Positions 41,560-52,399 of a stretch of 64,000 bases of DNA are shown here, in pieces. This DNA comes from Larix kaempferi (taxonomy: Eukaryota > Streptophyta > Pinopsida > Pinales > Pinaceae). The first letter of the stretch is position 1. Every line of letters begins with the position of its first letter. The position numbers and the translations under genes are program-made. The stretch is from contig BSBM01000361.1 in assembly GCA_027924585.1 (NCBI GenBank), positions 65,501,501-65,565,500 of the forward strand, written 5' to 3'. Below the pieces are notes generated by a model. The model saw only the letters and a list, made by a program, of their open reading frames with translations, had not been told where the DNA came from and searched no databases.

Positions 41560-41970
41560 CGGCAAGTTTCGCTGAGTTGCGCCAAAATAATCGGCGAAAG
41601 AAGGTGAGCTGCATCGATAGGAGGAAATCGAGAGTTGCGCCGAAATGGTCGGAGAAATATTGTGAGTTATGCCGATAGGTGACAAAAGAGAAAAGCTCGG
41701 CAAAAGTGGTTAATGAAAGATGGCCAGTCGCGCCGAAGCGGTCGGCGAAAGATGGCGAGTTGTGTTGATTGGAGACAAAGGTCGAGTCTGCTAAAATGGC
41801 CAGTGGAAAAGAGATAATCCCGCTGATCGACAAGAAAATGGAATGCCACCGAAATAGGTCGGCGAAGAATTTCCAAGTCAGCTAAAGCAGTCGGTGAAAG
41901 AACGCGAGTTGCGTCGATCGGCAACAAAAGGACAAGTCCACCGAAATGGGTTGGAGAAAATCGATAAGTC
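41560..41970. repeat. Irregular tandem repeats after PBS, element G
   Basis: Copies of GCCGAAATGGTCGGCGAAAG and variants begin near 41581, 41638, 41699, 41732, 41789, 41847, 41881 and 41940, so units are about 57-61 bp with two 33-bp half units. GC-rich against an AT-rich background. Open frames on the minus strand across it come from the repeat and not from a gene. Confidence 0.85.
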
Positions 41971-44900
41971 TTATGAAATAGGGAAATTTGAGTAGTTTTT
42001 CAGGAATATTTGGAGGTGCCAAAGCCCCCTTGACCCCCGTCGTCCCCTGGAGATAGTCATTGAACATGTATGAAATGCATTCTCTATGATAGGAATGGGA
42101 AGTAGGAATTGCATAGAGGGTTTGAGGAATCCTTATTAAGAGTAATTGGCTATAATATGCATTATGGAAGAGCAATGAGAGCTCTTGATTATCAAATATG
42201 GAAATTGTATCCCACAAGAGAATGTTGAGCAAGTAATGGGATGGGTTATCAGAGAGGTCATGAAATTCGAATCAACTATGATGTGGAAGAGGAAATTTCA
42301 TGCTACAATGAGGGATTGGAAAGGGAGAATTCCTTAACTCCTCTCTTTCTATTGTATTTGTAATTTACAAGTTTTATATGCATAAAATTAGGGCATGGGA
42401 ATGTCGAAAATGCAAGAGATTGGATAGATGAAATGAATATGCACTGGTTGGAATATTAATAGACATTGCATAGTGCATGTGAAAATGTTTGTGCATGTAT
42501 ATGATATTGCATATTGGTAAAATAGTGAGGTTTTATATATGCAATGAGCCACTTAAGATAATTATTGTGGTTGCTAATAATTAGTTGTGTTCGCATTGGT
42601 TGTAGGACCAAAGACAACCAAAGCATGGCTAAAGATGTGGATGATGTTGCATATGACCAACAACCTTATGAAGAAAGGTTGGGGCAACAAATCTATGTTC
42701 AAGAGCTTGGCAAAAGGACTGTGGAGCCTTGGTAAGAGTCCAACTAATCAGGTAACATCAAGCCATGTTAATGACAGCAATGCAGGTAATGGTTATTTGT
42801 GCTTAATTGCATGAATGTTGAAAGAGGATTTGGTAAGATCCCTTCAACTATGTTGATTTGGTTTGCATGTGGTACTGAGTGCCTGAATGTGAATGTCATC
42901 CTACCAAGTATGGTGAGGTGTGGGTAAGTGAAGGCAGGGAGCCTTACACCCTATAGTTTCTTAGAAATCTCAATGCATTCATATGAAATTATATCATGCC
43001 ATTTGTGTATGTTGGTTATGAGTTTAATAACCAAAGAAAGTGAGAAATTATGGCCGTGTCATGGTAGTGCATGCTATGTGGGGTAGTCATGGTTAGGCCA
43101 TAATATGTTTGAATGCATAGTATTCATGAATTAATGCAAGATTTCATTGAGGGGATGTGCATTAAAATATTTTGTACAATCTTGTGGTTATGCATTGAGT
43201 GAATGCACATTAAAAGATTATGTGAGTGATGTAAATGTGCATGCATAGGTGTAGGTGCACATGTTGAGATGCATTGTGTGAATGCATGATTGTGGTGTAC
43301 ATGTTATTGCAAACTAAATAATGGATGAGATGATGAATTGATGATAACTCTGAATGCAGGAGAATATATGCATGAGATGCTGTGAATGCAGGAGAGTAAA
43401 TGCATGAGATGCTATGAATGCAAGAGAGTAAATGCATGAAGAAGGTAGTCATGATTGATGGGCTGCCGAGATGCTCTGTGGAAGGGCAGAGTTGTATAAA
43501 TGACATGGCTGTGAAGTAATGAGCATCTAAAGTTTCATTTAAATTGCATAAATGATGTGACTGTACCTTGCAATTCTAGTATGATAATGATTCACATGAA
43601 GTAAATGAGTTTTGGTAACATTGAGATGTTAATAGCTGGAAGTGTTTGAATTATGGAGTATTATAATTCTGAAAATGCTTCAATGACTATTGCAGTAGTG
43701 AAATATTATATGCATAGAGACTTACAAAGTGTTTGGCTGATTGAAGTTTCAGATTTCAGGTAGATTGCTTTGGGCATGGAAATGTGGGTAAGTTCATGAT
43801 GAAGATTGGGATCTACCATGTGAAAGATCCAAACCTCATGAGAGGGATCTCATGGTTGTAAAAATAGTTTATGTGCAGAACAAATTGTTAATTTTGGACT
43901 TGTAGTTTTCAGATTTGAGAATTTGTTGATAATTGCTAATCATCATTGGCTTGCATAGAACTGTGTCAGGAGGACATGTTGTAAGTGGATGTTCATGTTA
44001 TGGTAGCAAGCATAAAAACCTAATGGGAAGAGTGATGCCATTTACAAGAGACAAACAATATGAGGATAACCTCATGACTAAGAAAATAAATTTTTGTAGT
44101 AGACAGAATTTCAAATTCATGTTGAATTTAATTCTTAATGCCATTGATTGGCTATGGAACAATCAGATTTGAATTTTATTGTTAAATGTTGCTGACTGTT
44201 TGGCTATTTGTTAAGTGTTTTAGGAAGACACGTTGTAGGAAGACAATGTGTGATGGCCTGCAGAAGCCAAACTCCATGGGAAGGACCCCATGCTTTGGAA
44301 ATGGGTTTTGGGTGAAACGCCATAGTAAATTTTGATAATATCCTAGCCGCACTGCATGTTGGAAAACCATGTGAGTAAAATGGTGAAATTATTCCAAGAA
44401 TTCATGTGTGGGTTATGGAACGTGAAAATATTGGGGTGGCAAACCGAAGGACTGTTGACTTAGAGAAGGGAACCCCCATTATTCGCAAATGAAGAAAAGA
44501 TACATCTGTGAAACGAATGAGTATTCTATAACCCTAACTAATAATATACATGTATGGTTATTAGATTTAATATGCAAACCATGTTTTATTATTTCATTAT
44601 TATTCCAGATTTATTGAGTGTGACTAGGGCCTACATGGCTCACATCGAAAAGGGATGCATACCTTTCGAGTGCTGGGTTATGTTAGGGTTGTCAATATTG
44701 ACTACACCCTAAGGGAATGGATGCATTATTGTGTTTCAATACTTGATAGTGAATGTTATGAAATATGGTTACAATTTTAGAGAAGCAATACTGATGAGCT
44801 TGCTTATCCTTCTTGTGCTATCAGCTTACACAAATGCAATTTGGTGTTGCACATTAAGAGGCAAAGTGAAGAAAGGGTACTCAAGAGGACTGTATGGGAA

Positions 44901-46796
44901 GTGGTAGACTTTCTACGCTCACACTAAAGAACACTAGAAGGGATGGATAGATAGGCTCGAGGAGCTATGTGGTAGAAAAGGGGTATCATCCTTGTGTAGT
45001 GTGAGTGGGTATTATGGGGCCATGCTAGCCTGTAGTCAAGAAAGTCACCTATAGAGATCCTAAAGGGAACCGCTAGTTTGCATAAGAGGATGAGTGCCAC
45101 CCTTGTGTAGATGAAGAATTGATGTGTGTGTGAAGGGTTGTGGTGATATTGATGAAGGCATAAAATATCTATTGGGTCAGCAGTAAGGTGGGGTACCAAG
45201 ACTGACTGGAAACCTGAGATGCCTATGGCTCTGTAGTAGAGCCTTGACCTAGAAATGGTCGTGGTACAGTTTCGTTCCATTTGTTGATGACCCAGACAGA
45301 TGTGTTGGCTTGGAAATGGAGAGGGAAAACCAGGTATGGGACTGGTTTGGCACCACCAATGCTTGGTAAATCCAGAGAGTAAATTGGTTGAGAGTTAACT
45401 ACTTGATGTTGTGGAGCAGCAAGTGTGTTGGCCAAACATCCACCCCACAGGTGATCCAAGGCTTGTAAAGTAGAGAAGGAAACCTGTGGAGTAGTGAGGA
45501 ATTTCCCAATACATATAAGTATTTAATTTTCATTCATTTTCGAATAATGAATATTTCATGAACAAGTCTTATGACAACCAAGCTAATACACTATTATTTC
45601 TTTGTTGGAAACCTTGGTCAATGTAGGAAGCAAGGACCATGAAGGCACCATAAATGCTTGGTAAATCCATTCGGCGCATTGGTTGGGCATTGAATGTTGT
45701 GGAGCAGCCAGCGTTCTGGCCAAACATTCCTTAAATACTTGATAAACTCAGTCGGAGTACTGGTTTAACATATTTCTACATGGGATGCCTAATAAACCCA
45801 TTCGGCATACTAGCTTGCCACCGCCTATTCGAATGATTGGGGAGTAGGCTACGTGCTATCCCAATAGTCGTTATTGTATCCACGGGAAATCCAAGGCTTG
45901 TAAAGCAAAGAAGGAACCTGCGGAATAAAGTGAAGACATCCAATACAACTAAGTATTTGGTTATCTTGTAGTTTCTTGCTTATTTAATATGAATATACGT
46001 GTGTACATGAGTTGGTTATGATTTCTTAAACTCTTGTCTATAGATAAACCCTATGGAAATAAACTAAACATGTGAATTGATTCAATGTTTGAGTGTAGGT
46101 ATTGCTGGAAGCAAGTACTATGAAGGCATCTTAGGGGTGCATGTGGACATGTGACTACCCTAAAAAGCTCAGCATGATCAACAATTATAGATGGTGCTAG
46201 TGGACTTGTGTAGGTCCTAGCAGCCAAAGGTTCTGTAGACAACGATGAGGGAAGGTTTCCCTAGTTGAAAATCCTTAGACAAACCTTCGACACTAAGTGG
46301 CATAGCCAAGAAGGGCAATTCAAGCATTCACATTGAAGTGAAAGAGGCTAAGGAGCATGAAACCACAGTGGTGGTGTGGCTCTGGATTGGAACAAGACTA
46401 AGAGGGGGAAACTCTTACTCTTCTCTTTCCTTTTTGATTGATGCATTTCAAAAACAAAAGATTGTTGAGTGCATGTCATGGCTAAAATAGATTGTGTTTA
46501 AATGCTTGAAATGAATTGTGAATGATGAAATACTTAATTCCCTGTGAAATGATGAACATGAATGAGTTCATATGTATGTTGGGCAAGCATGAAAAGTGTG
46601 GAAGTCCCATGAATAAAACATGGAAATTCCATGTCAATTGGGAAAATAATTAATGATTTTAATGTTTATGTTATGTTTGTCCTAACAAAGAATTGCCATG
46701 ATGAATTTCATAGGTGAGAAATTGAAGCAATTGGTTGCCGCTGATACAAACAAGTGTTGCTAGTAATAAAAGTGTGGTCAGTTGTGCATATTGACC
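41971..46796 (+). other. Non-coding interior of element G
   Basis: About 4.8 kb with no supportable gene. It includes three 32-bp tandem units at 43351, 43383 and 43415 (TGAATGCAGGAGAGTAAATG) and a dispersed duplication of about 200 bp (45345-45545 resembles 45648-45975, sharing AATGCTTGGTAAATCCA and GATGTTGTGGAGCAGC). Parts align with the interior of F. Confidence 0.75.
43351..43446. repeat. 32-bp tandem repeat x3
   Basis: TGAATGCAGG/AGAG units starting at 43351, 43383 and 43415, exactly 32 bp apart. Confidence 0.9.
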
Positions 46797-47303
46797 ATGG
46801 AAGCAGACCAAGGGCTATTAGATTTGGCTAAAATTCTTCTTCAAACAATTTCCAAGACCGAAGAAAATCTTGGAGAGATGCTCAAGCTACAGAGGCATCA
46901 AAATGAGATGAACCACAAGGTTTTGCAGGACTCTATTTGTCTGCAAAGGGAGTTAAAAAGAATTCTGGGAGCAATTAGTAAGGGAAAGGAAAGTGGATCA
47001 ATGAAGAAGCATTCATCCAATCGACCGATTAAGAAACGTTCCAGGTGGGAAGACTCAAATGAAATTGAGCAAGAAAAGGTAAAGCAACTAGTGAAATGTT
47101 GGAAATGTGGAGGAAATCATTTCCATCGCAACTGCCCAAAAAAGGAACATCAAGAGGGTAGCAGCCATAAAGTTTCCATACTTGTAGATCAGCTGGAAGG
47201 TAGAGAAAAGGAAGGGATTTCTGTGAAGCAATTCCCACCTGCAAAGATGGAAGATCAAATCCAACTGGGAGCAGCCTGTGGAAGCCAAAGGACTTGGTCT
47301 TGA
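46797..47303 (+). CDS. Small zinc-knuckle ORF near the 3' end of element G
   Basis: 168 codons from an ATG in the strong context GACCATGG. Residues 1-60 are predicted helical or coiled coil (L-L-D-L-A-K-I-L-L-Q, L-Q-R-E-L-K-R-I-L). A basic stretch (R-P-I-K-K-R-S-R-W) is followed by the CCHC knuckle C-W-K-C-G-G-N-H-F-H-R-N-C at residues 101-113. This looks like a miniature nucleocapsid protein able to bind RNA. It is the only open frame of note in this 7.5 kb element, and it lies 130 bp before the PPT, which is unusual for Gag. It could be a Gag C-terminal remnant or a captured host CCHC domain. Confidence 0.65.
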   Translation: MEADQGLLDLAKILLQTISKTEENLGEMLKLQRHQNEMNHKVLQDSICLQRELKRILGAISKGKESGSMKKHSSNRPIKKRSRWEDSNEIEQEKVKQLVKCWKCGGNHFHRNCPKKEHQEGSSHKVSILVDQLEGREKEGISVKQFPPAKMEDQIQLGAACGSQRTWS

Positions 47304-47418
47304 AAGTTCAAATTAATGCATGAAATGCAGGGCATAACTGTAACATTTTGTAAATTTTGGACATGTGTAAACTGTGTAAGTATTCCTAAGTATTGGAACA
47401 CCAAGGACGGTGTTATTC

Positions 47419-47433
47419 CAAGGGGGAGGGGAT
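47419..47433 (+). other. Polypurine tract of element G
   Basis: AAGGGGGAGGGGAT directly before the 3' LTR. Confidence 0.88.
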
Positions 47434-48771
47434 TGTAATACCCCCATTTTGACCCTTAGGATATTTTGGCTATAATGTAAATATTGTATGCATATTATGT
47501 ATGATTCCTAGCGTGGAGCTCAATGCCAAGGCCCCGCTAGTGAACGCTCGACCTTGAAGAGGCAAGTATTTGGTATTATGCTACCCATGTGCTAGTGACC
47601 CATGAAAATTGTAAACACGAATTTTAATATAAATGGCCACAACTAGCTATGCAATGCAACAAGAGATGAGGGCATGATTTTTACAAGGAATTGGGAGGAA
47701 AATATTCAAACCATTGAGCCAATCAATTCAAACCAAGTGTCAATGAGAGAACCCATGAACTCTCAACTACCCATGTTGACTTTTGTGCCCAATCATTCAT
47801 TTCTCCCAAGAGTTGGTTGAGGTAGTTAATTCCTTGGGGAATGGGGAGGTATGGCTTTCCAAATTCGGGTATGGGAAATCCACCCTTCATGGAAATCCGT
47901 GTTTGAATTCTTGGGAAAGAAAGGAGCCACGAAATTTCTCCCCAAGCCATTCTTCACCCATCATTTTTTCTCTCTCACGAGTTTGGAGTTACCTGGGCAT
48001 TTTCCCTCCATGTTTTTTTTGTTTTTCATTGTTTTCTAGCTGGGAGAAGGGCATTTTTATGTTGCAGAACTGTGGGAAGGAAGGGGAAATCGATTTAGAG
48101 TCCATAGAGGTTGTTTTGACCCATTGAATGCTCATATATTTGTGGGAGAAATTGTTTTCTTCCCTGTGGTCGATTCTCCCTCTCACAATCTGTTTTTTAT
48201 GTGCCCACGTTTTGAGGAAAACCCATGGCCATCTGGTTTCTAAGTCCCATTGTTAAAAATGTCTATCCATGCCCAATGATTGTGTTTGTTGTGTGTAGAT
48301 AGAGTATTTTTGGGTATGGCTTATGGGTATCCATTGCTTTGGGATGTGCTGAGCTTGAGAGTCCCCTTTTCCTTGTAGATATCATGCCCAGATTGGTGGT
48401 GGTCTCTGAGTGCTGAAATAATATAGGATGGGAAGATACCTATGGTTAAGTTGGAACATTGTAGCTGCTACATAGCTAGTTGCTTGGGACAGTTTCATAA
48501 TCAAGATAAGTATTCTCTATTTATGTGTTTTACTTATGCACTATTTTAATTAATTTGATGACTGTTATTATGTTGAATGGATATGAAATGTGTGTGGATG
48601 ATGTTTTATTCTGTTGTGCATAGTTGCTTTGATTTGCATCCACACACATATGCATTTTATTTGTAATTCCATGAGTTTGTTCACGATGAATGGGGCTAAG
48701 TTTTGTAAAAGCCCATATTTTGGTAGTCATGTTCCCTTCCTTGCGTTGGATCGACGGGAGGGGATGTGACA
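47434..48771 (+). repeat. 3' LTR of element G (1338 bp)
   Basis: Starts TGTAATACCCCCATTTTGAC, the same start as the LTR of F at 55348, and ends GGGATGTGACA. Element C resumes at 48772. Confidence 0.92.
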
Positions 48772-49347
48772 CCACTACTCATCCTACAAATAACGTCCCT
48801 CTTTCGGGACACTCTTCGCAAATATATGAGAGTGTGGGGGTAGGAATCCTCAAGACTCATCTATTATGGGATTTTTCCCAACATTAGATCCCCCAAACCA
48901 TGTTGCCACGGTGAGCATGATCTCATCTATGATCCCAACCTCCTCCAACTCAACAGACCAATGGGTTGTGCCTGATATTAACCATATGGATTTGATTGTA
49001 GATGTGATTCCTCTCAGTCCTGCTGAAGCCACTTATGAGGCCATCCAATCAACACCTGATTACCAAATGTCCACTCTACAGTGGCATCCAACCCAGGTTC
49101 TCTACCACAAAAGTGGAACTCATCCTTATCATCACTTGATCCTCTACTCCATACTTTTCATTATGATGAATCAATTATGGATATTATGAGCTTGGATGAG
49201 CCCCCATGCGAATACCTTCATCGTCGATCGTCCTTTCTTCTGCCTCTTGACACGGTAGAGAATGTAATTCATACTATTGTTTCACCAGATGTATTTTTAC
49301 ATCCCCAATCTCCTATTCTTACCTAGGAGACGATAACCGATGGAAAT
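48772..49347 (+). pseudogene. Protease-RT linker, element C
   Basis: Resumes C directly after G with T-H-P-T-N-N-V-P-L-S-G and Y-E-S-V-G-V-G, matching T-H-P-P-S-E-S-L-G-V-G just after protease in element A, then S-T-D-Q-W-V-V and I-P-L-S-P-A-E-A-T-Y. The protease itself, about 0.85 kb by comparison with A, is absent between here and the gag end at 41241. Confidence 0.8.
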
Positions 49348-50270
49348 TTGACAAACATCACACCTACCGTCATTGTAGACATCTCAGTAAAACTACGCAT
49401 CATGGAAAATATTCACATAGGCCAAACTTGTTCTCTGGATGAACTCAAAAATTTTACGGCCTTGTTTAAACAGTTTTGTGATGTATTTGCATGGAGGTAC
49501 GAGGAAATGCTCGAGATAGATCCTGCTATTGTTATGCATGAGATCCAAACATATCCCGACGCTAAACCTGTCCAGAAAAAACTCTGTCCAATTCACCCTA
49601 GGAAGACTGTGGCTATCAAAGTAGAGATAAAAAATTTGTTGAAAGCTGGGTTCATTTATATTATTCCCTTAACATATTGGGTCTCCATTGTCATCCTGGT
49701 TTCCAAGAAACAAGGAACCATTAGAGTTTTCGTTGATTACAGGGATTTGAATAAGGATTTTCCAAAGGACAGTTACCCTACCCCTTTTATCGACAAGATC
49801 ATTTCCAATTGTGCCAGGAGTGTCATATTTTCCTTTATGGATGGCTTTCCTGGCTATAATCATATTTGGATCCACCCAAACGACCAACATAAAACTGCTT
49901 TCATCTTCCCATGTGGTACGTTCTCATATCGAAAACTCCCCTTTGATCTTAAAAAAGTTGGTGCCACATTCCAACGGGCCATGTCATATGCCTTCCATGA
50001 TGTAAAGTATTTTTTGGAGCCTTATCTCAATGATCTTCCTGCTCATCGTGGAAGGCATACGATGATACAATATCCGATATTTCGATGATACAATATCCGT
50101 TTAAATCCTCATAAGTGAAAATTTTGTGTAGAGTCCAGATGCCTACTTGGCTTCGTCATTTCCAAAGATGGGATCTGCATTGATCCCCTCAAGTTGGAGG
50201 CCATTGTTTCCCTACCACCACACATGGATATTACAGAACTTCGAAGTTTGTAGGGCAAGGAAAACTACCT
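49348..50270 (+). pseudogene. Reverse transcriptase, element C
   Basis: A 246-codon open stretch: I-V-D-I-S-V-K, F-C-D-V-F-A-W, I-R-V-F-V-D-Y-R-D-L-N, F-S-F-M-D-G-F-P-G-Y-N, A-T-F-Q-R-A-M, then Y-L-N-D-L at the catalytic site, where the first metal-binding D is N. A short duplication (ATACAATATCCG twice) follows at 50069-50100 and breaks the frame. The enzyme would be inactive. Confidence 0.92.
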
Positions 50271-50772
50271 ACGTCATTTCGTGTGTAATTTTGCAGAGAA
50301 AACACAAGGATACATGAGATTGTTAAAGAAGGACATCCCATTTACTTAGGATGACTATGCCCAACAGGACTTTGACAATATCAAACATGCTATTACTCAT
50401 GCACCCATGTTACAACCACCTGATTACACCAAGGATTACATCCTTTATATTGACTCCTCTACTTCAACTATTGCTTTGATTTTAGTACAGGAAGATAGTA
50501 ACGTGCAGGAACATGTGATATACTACCTTAGTAAATGTCTCATTGACTCTGAAACCCGTTATTCACATGTCAAGAAGTTAGCTTTGGAAGCAATCATTGT
50601 TGTTCAGAAGTTTCGTCACTATATCCTACTCCGCACTACTACCATTATTGTCGACTCTAACCCTATGTACCATGTTCTTAAACGTCAGGTATTACGGGGA
50701 AATTATTTGCACTGGATAGTAATTCTCCAAGAATTTGATCTTTAGTTTGAGAAGGCCCAATCCAAAAAGTCT
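50271..50772 (+). pseudogene. Pol RNase H domain, element C
   Basis: L-Y-I-D-S-S (catalytic D), S-E-T-R-Y-S-H-V-K-K-L-A-L-E-A (E), T-I-I-V-D-S-N-P-M (D): all three acidic blocks are present in one 112-codon frame (50407-50745). A TAG follows Q-E-F-D-L. Earlier stops lie near 50250 and 50348. Confidence 0.88.
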
Positions 50773-52123
50773 TTGGTATTTTCGGAGCTCATTTGTGATC
50801 TTCCCCATACTGATCAAGAATTTGAGCCCATTGAATCTCTCCCTGATGAGTCCTTGTTTCTGATTAGTACTTCTGACCCTTGGTATGGAGATATCACATT
50901 GTATCTCCAAACCCAATGCTTTGGTCCTCACTTATCCCATGATGAACGTCATCGTATCCATCCCCACGCCAAACATTACCTAATGATTGGTGATACACTA
51001 TACTGTCATGGCATTGATTCCATTCTCCAACGTTGTTTAACTCATGAGGAGGTTGAGCATGTCCTAAATGATTGCCACTCAGGGGCATGTCGTGTTCATA
51101 TTTCTGGGATGGATATAGCCCTGAAAGTATTACGCAGTGAATACTATTGGCCATCCATTTTAAAAGATTATATGTATGTGGCCAAGAAGTGTTCTCATTG
51201 CTAGGTTTTTCATTATAAAAAGCGCTCACACCAAGCCCCACTTCATCCAGTTATCGCCATTGGTCCCTTTGCAAAATGGGGCATCGATTTCATGTATTGT
51301 AAGCCTACCTCGACCGGGGGGCATGTTTATGTCATTGTCGTAGTTGACTACTTTACCAAATGGGCCGAGGCTATGCCTACATACAATGAAGATGGAGAAA
51401 CTACTGCACTCTTTATGTTTAATCATATCATTGCGAGATTCAGAGTCACTCAATCCATCATCATCGATCACGGATCACATTTCCAAAACAAGATTGTGGA
51501 TGAACTAAGCGCCAAGTTGGATTTTCAGCATGAAAACTAAACCCCCTACTACCCTCAATCAAATGGACAAGTAGAGTCCATTAACAAGGTCTTGAAAACC
51601 ATGATTCAGCGCATGGTGGGTACACACAAGTCAAATTGGCGTGTGATTCTTTTTTCATCCCTTTGGGCATATAGGACTTCCGTCAAAACCATCATTGGTT
51701 TCACACCCTTCCAGTTGGTGTATGGACTAGAGGCAACATTTCCTATTGAGTGCGAGATTTTGTCTCTAAAACTCGCTGTTGAAATTTTACTGAACATGAC
51801 TACCGAGGAAGAACGATTCTTATACTTGGAAAAAATCGATGAAACTCACTAGGATGCAGCTCTAGCTAACGAATAACATAAGAAACGCATCGATTCCCAA
51901 TACAATAAATCAGTAAAACCTCGTATCTTCAATGAGGGTGATTTGGTCCTTACTTACAACTAAAAACACGATAAGCTGGGGGCAGGAAAACTTGAGTCCA
52001 TGTGGCATGGTCCATATGTAGTAAAAGGTGTTTTGGAAAAGGGAGCCTACAAATTAGTTGATTATGAAGGAATATCCCTAGGGGAGCCTCACAATGGGAT
52101 CTACCTAAAGCAGTACTATGCTT
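50773..52123 (+). pseudogene. Integrase, element C
   Basis: N-terminal zinc domain with G-A-C-R-V-H-I-S-G-M and K-K-C-S-H-C (the CxxC pair intact) followed by a stop. Core with W-G-I-D-F-M, I-I-D-H-G-S-H-F-Q and S-N-G-Q-V-E-S-I-N-K: the D, D, E residues are all present. C-terminus with G-P-Y-V-V-K and G-A-Y-K-L-V-D-Y-E-G. Stops occur near 51201, 51538, 51850, 51875 and 51961. Confidence 0.92.
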
Positions 52124-52253
52124 AAGTTATTTTGCATTAGTACTTTGTATATATTGTACATGACGTGTGTTTATGTTTGGTCTGACACTTTCTTTTAGTG
52201 TGTTAAGATATTGTCTCTATTTGTGCTTATACAATGTTCTGCCTGGATGTGTA

Positions 52254-52320
52254 GATGGCAACTTGTTATGGATTCGTAGACGGCGCTAGCCGGCACACCC
52301 GCTTCCTCGCTCATAAAGTG
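52254..52320 (+). pseudogene. aRH stub, element C
   Basis: M-A-T-C-Y-G-F-V-D-G-A-S-R-H-T-R-F-L-A-H, the first catalytic block of the archaeal-type RNase H, then a deletion that joins it to sequence equivalent to 16985 of element B. The E and second D blocks are lost. Confidence 0.75.
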
Positions 52321-52399
52321 GTCCTAATACAAAAATTTGAAGGTCATAATATTTCAATCGATCATATCTACAAAATATGAAGCCTGTGGCTTTCAATAC

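Larger units (their letters stand above)
41242..48771 (+). mobile_element. Non-coding LTR element G (LARD-like)
   Basis: Plus-strand element inserted in Tat element C. Only the last 33 bp of its 5' LTR remain (41242-41274), followed by PBS, 6.2 kb interior and a complete 3' LTR (47434-48771). The interior has no gag, RT or integrase, only tandem repeats and one late zinc-knuckle ORF (46797-47303). Sister of element F: LTR starts are the same, and 42265-42620 aligns with 62640-63000. It depends on other elements for movement. Confidence 0.88.

Noticed and set aside
41356-42232. Overlapping minus-strand frames rich in S, F and R
   Set aside because: They arise from the GC-rich tandem repeats after the PBS of element G; no domain, and sister F has no equivalent.
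43210-46242. Scattered short minus-strand frames in element G
   Set aside because: No domain or conservation visible; consistent with chance in a non-coding element.
47723-48186. Overlapping frames in the 3' LTR of element G
   Set aside because: LTR sequence; not conserved in the LTR of F.
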